A stretch of DNA of 6,064 bases, from NCBI GenBank assembly GCA_011773475.1, contig WVXN01000081.1, positions 1 to 6,064 on the forward strand, given 5' to 3'. Shown here in pieces: positions 1 to 5,257 of the stretch. The DNA comes from Candidatus Aenigmatarchaeota archaeon. Its GTDB lineage: Archaea; Aenigmatarchaeota; Aenigmatarchaeia; Aenigmatarchaeales; Aenigmatarchaeaceae. The first letter of the stretch is position 1; each line of letters starts with the position of its first letter. The notes under the pieces were generated by a model. That model was not told the origin of the DNA and did no database searches. It saw only the letters and a program-made list of their open reading frames with translations. Made by a program: the position numbers and the translations under genes.

Positions 1-1593
1 AACCTGAAAGCAATATCTGTAGCTGAATTTTTCGAAAAAAATAGACATTTGCTAGGATATGAGAACACTACTAAAGCAATGCTTACTGTTGTGAAGGAGC
101 TTGTTGATAATAGTATTGATGCTTGTGAAGAAGCAGGAATTCTGCCAAATATTAAAGTTTTTGTAAAGCAATCAGGAGAAAACAGGTTTATAATAAGAGT
201 AGAAGACAATGGGCCTGGAATTATAGAAGAAAAACTTCCATTTGCTTTCGGAAAACTATTATATGGAAGTAAATTCCATAGACTTAGACAATCAAGAGGA
301 ACACAAGGAATAGGTGTAAGCGGAGCAATCTTATATTCTCAGTTAACAAGTGGAAAACCCATAAAAATAACATCGAGTATAGGAAAAAGATACATTAGTG
401 ACGTAGTTTTAATGATTGATGTTACTAAAAATGAGCCCTATTTAATTTCTAGCAAAAAGGAAAAAAATCCTGAAAAATGGCATGGAGTTAAAGTTGAAAT
501 GGAAATTGAAGGAAGATATATTGAAAAAGGACAATCAATACCAGAATATCTTAAAGAAACTGCAATAATGAATCCTTATACAAAAATAACATATCAAGGA
601 CCTAATGGTAAAGTTACATTTCCTAGAGCAGTTCATAAATTACCTAAAAAACCTAAGGAAATAAAACCGCATCCCTATGGAGTAGAATTAGGAATTTTAA
701 GAAGAATGGTTAAATCAACCAAAGCAAAAAATATTCTTAGTTTTTTAAAAGCAGATTTTTCAAGAGTAGGAAAGACATCTGGCTCACAAATGTGTAAATT
801 AGCTAAAATTAATCCTAAAAGAAAACCTCGTTCCTTAGATCATAATGAAGTAACTAGATTGCATAAAGCAATGCAAACAGTAAAACTGGTTTCTCCGCCT
901 ACAAATTGTCTTTCTCAACTAGGAGAGGAAACAATAGTAAAAGGTTTGGAAAAAGAAATCAAAGCAGAACATTTTGTATCAATAACAAGAACTCCAGCTG
1001 TTTATAGAGGAAGACCGTTTGCTGTTGAAGTTGGAATAGCATATGGAGGAGAATTAAATCCGAATAAGACAGCTGATCTTCTTAGATTTGCTAATAAAGT
1101 TCCTTTAATGTATCATCAAGGTGATTGTGCAATTACAGAAGCAGTTAAAGGTGTTGATTGGAGAAGATATGGTTTGCAACAATCTTCTGGTTCTTTACCA
1201 ACAGGTCCTTTAGTTGTTTTAGTTCATTTTGCATCAGTTTGGGTTCCCTTTACTTCTGAAGGCAAGCAAGCAATAGCAAGTTATTCTGATATAATAAAAG
1301 AAGTTAAATTAGCTTTGCAAGATGCTGGAAGAAAACTTAAAAAATACATAAGTGGAAAAAGGAGAAGACATGAAATACAAATGAGAAGAAACTTGTTTGA
1401 AAGATATATTCCTGAAGCAGCAACAGCAATCTCAAAGATATCTAACACTTCAAAAGTAAAAATTGAACATGGGTTAAAAAAAATGCTTAAAAGAGGAGGA
1501 TTAAAAGAAGTTGATGGAGAAGTTGAAGAAGAGGTAGAATTAAATGAAGAAGAAACACAAGAAGAAGATAATAGAAGCGAAGAAAAATCTTAA
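1..1593 (+). CDS. top6B: DNA topoisomerase VI subunit B (GHKL ATPase), 5' partial
   Basis: This is the ATPase subunit of the A2B2 type IIB topoisomerase, which relaxes and decatenates DNA by passing one duplex through a double-strand break. The frame is open from base 1 and begins NLKAISVAEFFEKNRHLLG, the conserved family start, so the true start lies just upstream. The TTG at 49 is internal. In window residue numbers, the Bergerat ATP fold shows VKELVDNSIDA (Asn37), EDNGPGI (Asp69) and the lid GTQGIGVSGAILYSQ (from Gly100). An H2TH region lies near 222-300. The transducer domain carries the switch lysine in SEGKQAIA (Lys422). The 530 visible residues match the short crenarchaeal-type subunit, without the extra C-terminal domain of some euryarchaea. 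The C-terminus (about 495-530) is very acidic. The gene overlaps top6A by 50 bases, which implies coupled, stoichiometric synthesis. Identity is near certain; only the exact start is unknown. Confidence 0.97.
   Translation, partial: NLKAISVAEFFEKNRHLLGYENTTKAMLTVVKELVDNSIDACEEAGILPNIKVFVKQSGENRFIIRVEDNGPGIIEEKLPFAFGKLLYGSKFHRLRQSRGTQGIGVSGAILYSQLTSGKPIKITSSIGKRYISDVVLMIDVTKNEPYLISSKKEKNPEKWHGVKVEMEIEGRYIEKGQSIPEYLKETAIMNPYTKITYQGPNGKVTFPRAVHKLPKKPKEIKPHPYGVELGILRRMVKSTKAKNILSFLKADFSRVGKTSGSQMCKLAKINPKRKPRSLDHNEVTRLHKAMQTVKLVSPPTNCLSQLGEETIVKGLEKEIKAEHFVSITRTPAVYRGRPFAVEVGIAYGGELNPNKTADLLRFANKVPLMYHQGDCAITEAVKGVDWRRYGLQQSSGSLPTGPLVVLVHFASVWVPFTSEGKQAIASYSDIIKEVKLALQDAGRKLKKYISGKRRRHEIQMRRNLFERYIPEAATAISKISNTSKVKIEHGLKKMLKRGGLKEVDGEVEEEVELNEEETQEEDNRSEEKS
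1531..1535 (+). promoter_or_regulatory. Ribosome binding site of top6A, inside top6B
   Basis: GAGGT lies 8 bases before the ATG at 1544, within the coding sequence of top6B. It is the feature that fixes the top6A start at 1544 and supports internal re-initiation on the top6B-top6A message. Confidence 0.7.
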
Positions 1594-2644
1594 AAATTTA
1601 GGTAAAAAATTAGTTGATGATATAAAAGGTCGTAGAAATCCGTCTCTAATTGTTCCTATAAGAGCTTTATCTAATGTTGTCTTTGATCCAAAGACAAGAT
1701 TAATAACTCTTGGAAATAGAGCATCAAAAAGATATTTCTTTAATGTTGCTCATGTTAGAAAGTTTGTTCAGACTGTAGAAGTTGCAGCAACTGCCAAAGA
1801 ATTATTAGATGTTAATAAACATTTGAGCTTAAGAGAAGTTTTTTATAGAATTAAAAGAACAATACCTCATACGAATATTAATATTGTAGATGAACAGAAG
1901 GAATCAAACAAAGCAATAGAAGATTTAGAATTAATAACTGATTGCTCTAGAGAACAATTACATGTAAATGCTAATAAAATGGGATCTGTTGCTGGGAATG
2001 TTGTTATAAAAGATAAAGGAGATACTGTTAACTGGTCAAAGCTAGGTTCTGGTGGATGGTCAATACCTTCTAATGTTGAAGAAATTGAATTCAAAAAAGT
2101 AGATGCTGATTTCATAATTTATATGGAAAAAGCAGCGGAATGGGAAAGACTTCATGAAGATAAAGTATGGAAGAAATTAAATTGTTTGATAATGTCTTCT
2201 CAAGGACAGGCAACAAGAGGTGTAAGAAGAATGTTGCAAAGATTACATATTGAACATAAACTTCCTGTCTATGTTTTAGTTGATTTAGATCCATGGGGAA
2301 TTTATATTTACTCTGTATTAAGATTTGGAAGCATTTCATTAGCACACATAAGCGAAAGATTAGCAATTCCGGATGCAAGATTCTTAGGTCTTACTCCTTA
2401 TGACATAGAAGAATTTGATTTGAAAAGGCATCTAATAAAGTTTAAAGATGTTGATATAAAACGTTTAAATGACTTAACAAAATATGAATGGTTCAAAAAT
2501 AAAAAAGAATGGCAAGAATTCTTTAAAAAAATGAAAGAATTAAAAGGTAAAGTTGAATTAGCAGCATTATCTTCTAAAGGAATTTCATTTATATCTGATA
2601 CTTACATACCTGAAAAAATCAAGAAAAAAGAATGGTTAAAGTAG
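1544..2644 (+). CDS. top6A: DNA topoisomerase VI subunit A (Spo11-like cleavage subunit)
   Basis: This is the DNA-cleaving subunit of topoisomerase VI and a homologue of eukaryotic Spo11. It breaks both strands through a 5'-phosphotyrosyl bond. The 366 residues are within the usual family length. The winged-helix (CAP-like) domain holds LREVFYRIKR with the expected catalytic Tyr101. The family often has two tyrosines here; the first is Phe100 in this protein. The Toprim domain shows the acidic metal-binding set: Glu195 in YMEKAAEWERL, and Asp247/Asp249 in VLVDLDPWG. SSQGQATRGVRRML (218-231) is the conserved stretch between them. The start at 1544 is chosen from the GAGGT site 8 bases upstream and from the family N-terminus. 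It gives a strongly basic head (MKKKHKKK) encoded over the acidic tail of top6B. All key residues visible to me are present, so the enzyme looks functional. Confidence 0.97.
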   Translation: MKKKHKKKIIEAKKNLKNLGKKLVDDIKGRRNPSLIVPIRALSNVVFDPKTRLITLGNRASKRYFFNVAHVRKFVQTVEVAATAKELLDVNKHLSLREVFYRIKRTIPHTNINIVDEQKESNKAIEDLELITDCSREQLHVNANKMGSVAGNVVIKDKGDTVNWSKLGSGGWSIPSNVEEIEFKKVDADFIIYMEKAAEWERLHEDKVWKKLNCLIMSSQGQATRGVRRMLQRLHIEHKLPVYVLVDLDPWGIYIYSVLRFGSISLAHISERLAIPDARFLGLTPYDIEEFDLKRHLIKFKDVDIKRLNDLTKYEWFKNKKEWQEFFKKMKELKGKVELAALSSKGISFISDTYIPEKIKKKEWLK

Positions 2645-2679
2645 AAAGAAGGCACTATAGCAATATGGTTTTCTAAGAA

Positions 2680-2686
2680 TATAAAA
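2680..2686 (+). promoter_or_regulatory. Candidate TATA box for the asparagine-synthetase-like gene
   Basis: TATAAAA at 2680-2686, in the 132-base gap after top6A, would place transcription start near 2709 and give a leader of about 68 bases. A second AT-rich candidate, TTTATAAG at 2717-2724, would place it near 2746 and cut the leader to about 30 bases, removing most of the first GGAGG of the leader. The sequence alone does not decide between them. Confidence 0.45.
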
Positions 2687-2742
2687 TTTTCTTTAGTATT
2701 CTTGAAAATAAAAATTTTTATAAGATGTTGGAACCTAAATAT

Positions 2743-2770
2743 AGGAGGCTTTTTCTCCTCCCTAGGAGGT
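2743..2770 (+). promoter_or_regulatory. Leader with two GGAGG copies around an anti-ribosome-site CCTCC
   Basis: The true ribosome site AGGAGGT (2764-2770) sits 6 bases before the ATG at 2777. A second GGAGG lies at 2744-2748, and between them is CCTCC (2757-2761). CCTCC can pair either with the upstream GGAGG (5 bp, 8-base loop), leaving the ribosome site free, or with GGAGG 2765-2769 (5 bp, 3-base loop), hiding it. This has the form of a simple translational switch, but no ligand-binding domain or protein site can be recognised, and the hairpins are short. Confidence 0.45.
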
Positions 2771-2776
2771 ATAAAC

Positions 2777-3760
2777 ATGTTAGAAAAATTATTAGAGACT
2801 AGGGAGAGACATAAAATAACAAACACAGAAGAGTTAGCAATTGTTGCAAGAATTGAAGCAGCTTTATTAAAAGGGGCAAGAGATTTTTTCATAAAAAACG
2901 GGTTTATAGAAGTAAATGCACCTCATATAACTAGAGCAACAGGAGCATGTGAGAACATAGACACATTATTCGGATTAAATTACTTCGGAGTTCAGGGATA
3001 TCTTAGCCAAACACAACAACTATATCTTGAAGCAATGATACCAAAATTAAAAAAAGTCTGGTGTGTTGGACCAAGTTTTAGAGCAGAACCGGATGCAGAC
3101 GAGAGACATTTAACAGAATTTTCATTAATAGAAATAGAATTTGAAGGAAATTTTGAAGAACTTCTAAAATACATAGAAGGAACAGTCTGCAGTATGGTAG
3201 AAGAGGTCTTAAAAGAAGAAAAACTTCTCAAAAAAATAGGAGTTGACGTAGAAAGACTAAAAAATGTAAAAGCACCATTCAAAAAAATAACATATGACGA
3301 AGCAGTAAAAATAGTTGGATTGGAATGGGGCAGTGATCTAAAGAGTAAACATGAAAAAATGTTAGTGGAAATGTATGGAAATCAACCTTTGTTCATAACG
3401 CACTTTCCTAAACCAATAAAATTCTTTAATATGAAAGAAAATGATTCCAGACCTGAGATAGTTAATAGCACAGACTTAATTTTACCAATAAGTGGAGAAG
3501 CAGTTGGAGCAGCAGAGAGAGAACATAGACATGATAAATTAAAAGAAAGGTTAGAAAATTCAGAAATGATTGCAAAATTAAGGATTAGAGGCGGTGGAAT
3601 CAAAGATTTTCAGTGGTATTTGAATTGTGTAAAATTAAATGGAATAAAATTACATTCTGGTTGTGGAATTGGATTAAACAGAGTTACACAATTTGTTTTA
3701 GGAACAAATGATATAAGAAAATCTACAGTCTTTCCATTAAATTCACAAACAATAATGTAA
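2777..3760 (+). CDS. AsnRS-like class II synthetase core without anticodon-binding domain; probable archaeal asparagine synthetase A
   Basis: The 327 residues form a complete class II catalytic core of the Asp/Asn-tRNA synthetase subfamily, but there is no N-terminal OB-fold to bind an anticodon. Visible elements are motif 1 around GFIEVNAP (42-49), the amino-acid/adenylate segment LSQTQQLYLE (76-85), and motif 2 from FRAEPDADERHLTEF (101-115, Arg102). GEAVGAAEREH precedes motif 3, GCGIGLNRV (295-303, Arg302). Archaeal proteins of this architecture (the AS-AR group, described in Pyrococcus abyssi) make asparagine from aspartate and ammonia through an aspartyl-adenylate; that role is inferred here from architecture. 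An alternative is a synthetase paralogue with another acceptor. The start at 2777 is chosen for the AGGAGGT site 6 bases upstream; an in-frame TTG at 2702 would only translate the leader. Motif 3 has Asn301 where Glu is usual before the arginine. The gene appears to be transcribed alone. Confidence 0.8.
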   Translation: MLEKLLETRERHKITNTEELAIVARIEAALLKGARDFFIKNGFIEVNAPHITRATGACENIDTLFGLNYFGVQGYLSQTQQLYLEAMIPKLKKVWCVGPSFRAEPDADERHLTEFSLIEIEFEGNFEELLKYIEGTVCSMVEEVLKEEKLLKKIGVDVERLKNVKAPFKKITYDEAVKIVGLEWGSDLKSKHEKMLVEMYGNQPLFITHFPKPIKFFNMKENDSRPEIVNSTDLILPISGEAVGAAEREHRHDKLKERLENSEMIAKLRIRGGGIKDFQWYLNCVKLNGIKLHSGCGIGLNRVTQFVLGTNDIRKSTVFPLNSQTIM

Positions 3761-3795
3761 AATTAATTAAAATTATTAAAAAAAAGAATTAATTA

Positions 3796-3831
3796 GAATT
3801 TTTTATTTAATTTTTTAATAAAAATTATTTT
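3796..3831 (+). terminator. T-rich probable terminator after the asparagine-synthetase-like gene
   Basis: About 35 bases after the stop codon there are repeated T runs (T6, T6, then T5) in sequence that is almost only A and T. This fits archaeal T-tract termination without a hairpin. The whole spacer 3761-3860 is nearly free of G and C, so the T runs could also be simple low-complexity sequence. An imperfect direct repeat starting AATTAATTA occurs at 3761 and 3787. No gene is visible in the spacer. Confidence 0.35.
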
Positions 3832-3854
3832 TACAAAAAAATAATAAAAAAAAG

Positions 3855-3868
3855 AAAAGTTTAAATAT
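3855..3868 (+). promoter_or_regulatory. BRE/TATA promoter of the 24-residue basic peptide gene
   Basis: AAAAG followed by TTTAAATAT (TATA core 3860-3867) is a good match to an archaeal purine-rich BRE plus TATA box. Transcription would start about 26 bases on, near 3890, giving a leader of roughly 50 bases that begins within the inverted repeat at 3886-3917. Confidence 0.6.
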
Positions 3869-3885
3869 CATTAAGTATTAAATTT

Positions 3886-3917
3886 AATTACGAATAAAAT
3901 AAAATTTATTCGTAATT
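3886..3917 (+). repeat. 13-bp perfect inverted repeat at the predicted transcription start
   Basis: AATTACGAATAAA (3886-3898) is the exact reverse complement of bases 3905-3917, with a 6-base spacer ATAAAA. It lies 22-50 bases downstream of the TATA core and ends 9 bases before the ribosome site GAGGTG (3927-3932). It could be an operator overlapping the start of transcription, or a hairpin in the 5' leader. Of the 13 pairs only two are G-C, so as RNA the stem is only moderately stable; this slightly favours the operator reading. Confidence 0.6.
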
Positions 3918-3939
3918 TTAGTTAATGAGGTGTAAAAAT

Positions 3940-4014
3940 ATGGCAGCAAGAAGGAGAAAGGCAAAAAGAAAGACAACAAAGAAAAAGACAACAAAAAGAA
4001 GAAGAAGAAGATAG
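3940..4014 (+). CDS. 24-residue arginine/lysine-rich peptide, protamine- or H1-tail-like
   Basis: ATG at 3940 to TAG at 4012 encodes only 24 residues: 9 Arg, 7 Lys, 4 Thr, 3 Ala and the initiator Met. The peptide begins MAARRRKAKRK, has two tandem KTTKx units (a 15-base repeat in the DNA, 3969-3980 and 3984-3995) and ends in five arginines, all AGA. Despite its size it has the full set of gene signals: a BRE/TATA promoter, GAGGTG at 3927-3932 seven bases before the ATG, its own long T-tract terminator, and an isolated position. That is the main reason to believe it. The composition resembles protamines and the tails of histone H1 or bacterial Hc1-like proteins, so nucleic-acid binding (chromatin or RNA) is the likely role. 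It is similar in size to ribosomal protein eL41, but lacks the tryptophan and WRKKRMRRLK-like core that I associate with that protein. Function is inferred from composition only. Confidence 0.6.
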   Translation: MAARRRKAKRKTTKKKTTKRRRRR

Positions 4015-4046
4015 TTTTAAGCTGACCTGAGACGTCGATGATGGTC

Positions 4047-4092
4047 TTTTATTTTTTTACTAACTTTTTTTTCTTTTCTTTTCTTTTCTTTT
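4047..4092 (+). terminator. Long T/C-tract terminator with (CTTTT)x4
   Basis: Starting 32 bases after the peptide's stop codon there are runs of T4, T7 and T8, followed by four copies of CTTTT (4073-4092). Archaeal RNA polymerase stops at such T tracts in the non-template strand. Just before it, GACC (4024-4027) and GGTC (4043-4046) can pair around a small palindrome GACGTC (4031-4036), but the stem is only 4 bp. Confidence 0.6.
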
Positions 4093-4122
4093 AATCTAGT
4101 TCTAAGTCCCAATTACAAAACA

Positions 4123-4134
4123 TTTAAAAATATA
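4123..4134 (+). promoter_or_regulatory. TATA box of the tRNA-Phe gene
   Basis: TTTAAAAATATA with an A-rich stretch before it would place transcription start near 4154, a few bases before the mature tRNA 5' end at 4162. This is the usual arrangement for an archaeal tRNA gene, and leaves a short leader for RNase P to remove. Confidence 0.65.
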
Positions 4135-4161
4135 TTAGAATAATTCTTATCATTTGTTAAG

Positions 4162-4248
4162 GGGACGGTAGCTCAGCCTGGGAGTTAAAAAACCAAAAGC
4201 GCACGGCTGAAGACCGTGCTGTCGTGGGTTCAAATCCCACCCGTCCCA
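4162..4248 (+). tRNA. tRNA-Phe (anticodon GAA) with a 13-nt insertion in the D-arm
   Basis: The acceptor stem GGGACGG (4162-4168) pairs with CCGTCCC (4241-4247), with discriminator A4248 and no encoded CCA. The D-stem begins GCTC (4171-4174) with loop AGCCTGGGA. The anticodon stem CACGG/CCGTG (4202-4206, 4214-4218) encloses loop CTGAAGA, so the anticodon is GAA (4209-4211). The variable loop is CTGTC, and the T-arm is GTGGG-TTCAAAT-CCCAC (4224-4240). The 3' strand of the D-stem should read GAGC, but its G (4184) and AGC (4198-4200) are separated by 13 bases. Removing them gives a standard 74-nt tRNA with all stems paired and A21 in place. Left in, the D-stem can form only as GCTC/GAGT with a G-U pair and a 7-base loop, followed by a 17-base linker to the anticodon stem. 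Confidence 0.92.
4185..4197 (+). other. Candidate 13-nt intron in tRNA-Phe, between positions 22 and 23
   Basis: TTAAAAAACCAAA interrupts the 3' strand of the D-stem, an unusual place; the standard archaeal site is 37/38 in the anticodon loop. Introns at other positions, spliced by the archaeal endonuclease, are known, especially in Thermoproteales. Within the insertion only a weak hairpin can form: GTT 4184-4186 with AAC 4191-4193 and a 4-base loop. I do not see a strict bulge-helix-bulge, so splicing remains an inference. An alternative cut, 4185-4199 (15 nt, giving a shorter D-loop), is less likely because it loses A21. Confidence 0.55.
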
Positions 4249-4304
4249 CTTATAATATAATTTTACTCTTTCTTGTTGATTCTATCGGTTAAAACATTAC
4301 AAAA

Positions 4305-4313
4305 ATATAAAAG
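4305..4313 (+). promoter_or_regulatory. TATA box for the 108-residue protein gene
   Basis: ATATAAAAG is centred about 30 bases before the ATG at 4339. This predicts an mRNA that begins at or very near that codon (leaderless). It also argues against the in-frame ATG at 4315, which would lie upstream of the RNA start. Confidence 0.55.
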
Positions 4314-4338
4314 CATGATATTAAGAATTATTATTGTA

Positions 4339-4665
4339 ATGAAAAGAACTTCAGGTCCGAGTAACAGTTTTTTAAGATCAAGAGTAAACAGAACAATTTC
4401 GCATTTAGAAGAACTTGTATGGGTACCTACTGATGTATGGAATGATAGGAGATATAGTTCTATAGGACTTGAAAGAAAAGTTCATAGAGCTCTAGACATG
4501 CTAGGAGTAGAAGAGCAAATGAAAAGAAAATATTTTAGGTTTCTAAGTAGATTAGGTGACAGAGAATTTCTAGAAATAAACAAAGCTATAGTTGAAACTG
4601 CAATAGAAGAAGCTTATAGATTGGGAGCTCACAAATATTGCTTATTATCTAAAAGGAGAAAATAA
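4339..4665 (+). CDS. Unrecognised basic, mostly helical 108-residue protein
   Basis: I do not recognise this family. The protein starts MKRTSGPSNSFLRSRVNR, continues with HLEELVWVPTDVWNDRRYSS (about 19-39), and then has a long, probably helical part rich in Arg, Lys and Glu (about 40-98) ending GAHKYCLLSKRRK. There is no signal peptide, membrane segment or cysteine cluster; one cysteine lies near the end. The start at 4339 is chosen because the TATA box at 4305-4313 fits a leaderless message there and no ribosome site precedes it. An earlier in-frame ATG (4315) would add the hydrophobic MILRIIIV, and a TTG at 4273 more still, but both lie before the predicted RNA start. The gene follows tRNA-Phe and ends 34 bases before the archaemetzincin gene, separated by a T7 run (4669-4675). 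The basic, soluble make-up suggests nucleic-acid contact, as a guess only. Confidence 0.7.
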   Translation: MKRTSGPSNSFLRSRVNRTISHLEELVWVPTDVWNDRRYSSIGLERKVHRALDMLGVEEQMKRKYFRFLSRLGDREFLEINKAIVETAIEEAYRLGAHKYCLLSKRRK

Positions 4666-4699
4666 TCATTTTTTTAACCTTTAAAATCTAAATTTAATT

Positions 4700-5248
4700 A
4701 TGTTTCTTAGAATAGTTCCTGTAGGTAACTTACCTAAGGAAACCGCTGAAATAGTTAAAAATGAATTAGAAAACTTAAACATAAAATGTAGAATAATGCC
4801 TAAATTATCTGTTCCTCAAGAGGCATTCAACCATTGGAGAAAACAATATAATGCTGAAATAGTTATGAATTCTCTTTCTCGAGCATCAGAAGTAAAATTC
4901 ATTGATAAAAGCATTCCTAGTTTATTAATAACTGACGTAGATTTGTATTATGGAGGATTAAACTTTGTTTTTGGATTAGAAGATCCTGCAAAAAGTTGTG
5001 CTATTGTTTCCTTATCCAGATTAAGACCTGAGTTTTATGATGAAAGAGCTAATAAAAGTCTTTTAGAAGAGAGGATTGCAAAGGAAGTTATACATGAGAT
5101 AGGACATTATTTAGGTCTAGGTCATTGCAATAAATCAGATTGTGTAATGAGCTTTTCGCCTTCAGTTTATGATGTTGATAAAAAGCAGAAAAGTTTTTGT
5201 GAAGATTGCAGAATTAGATTAATGACAAAGGGAATAAGTTTAGGGTAA
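4700..5248 (+). CDS. amzA: Archaemetzincin zinc metalloprotease
   Basis: This is a 182-residue predicted cytoplasmic aminopeptidase-type metalloprotease of the archaemetzincin family. The signature is complete: HEIGHYLGLGHC (132-143) gives the zinc-binding His132, His136 and His142 with catalytic Glu133. It is followed by Cys148, the Met-turn Met150, and CEDC (Cys167 and Cys170), which with Cys143 and Cys148 form the second, structural zinc site. The N-terminus MFLRIVPVGNLP and the NFVFGLEDPAKSCAIVSLSRLRPEF region (88-112) are also typical. No ribosome site precedes the ATG, so a leaderless message or coupling to the gene upstream is possible; the family N-terminus still supports this start. 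It lies 9 bases before the Nudix gene, so the two are probably co-transcribed. The natural substrate of the family is not settled. Confidence 0.93.
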   Translation: MFLRIVPVGNLPKETAEIVKNELENLNIKCRIMPKLSVPQEAFNHWRKQYNAEIVMNSLSRASEVKFIDKSIPSLLITDVDLYYGGLNFVFGLEDPAKSCAIVSLSRLRPEFYDERANKSLLEERIAKEVIHEIGHYLGLGHCNKSDCVMSFSPSVYDVDKKQKSFCEDCRIRLMTKGISLG

Positions 5249-5257
5249 GATGGGAAA

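Noticed and set aside
49..51. TTG as the start of topoisomerase VI subunit B
   Set aside because: The 16 codons before it are open and encode the conserved family N-terminus (ISVAEFFEKNRH), so the TTG is internal and the gene is cut by the window edge.
1867..3603. Minus-strand open frames of 73-96 codons within top6A and the synthetase-like gene (including 2602-2892, which spans the gap between them)
   Set aside because: They lie opposite strongly conserved genes, have no recognisable domains or promoters, and arise from the AT-rich composition.
3761..3860. Replication origin or attachment site in the nearly pure A/T spacer
   Set aside because: Apart from one imperfect AATTAATTA-type repeat there are no repeated origin-like boxes, no adjacent orc1/cdc6 gene and no integrase. 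It is most simply a terminator plus spacer.
3940..4014. Ribosomal protein eL41 as the identity of the 24-residue peptide
   Set aside because: Length and charge fit, but the tryptophan and WRKKRMRRLK-like core that I associate with eL41 are missing, and the Ala/Thr-rich repeat resembles histone-tail or protamine-like sequence more.
4021..4050. C/D box small RNA (CTGA and GATGATG motifs)
   Set aside because: The motifs occur in the order D-like then C-like. No matching C box lies before them, and only CTAA, not CTGA, lies after. The T tract fits a terminator better.
4273..4338. Longer versions of the 108-residue protein starting at TTG 4273 or ATG 4315
   Set aside because: The TATA box at 4305-4313 predicts RNA starting near 4335-4339, so these codons would not be in the message, and no ribosome site precedes them.
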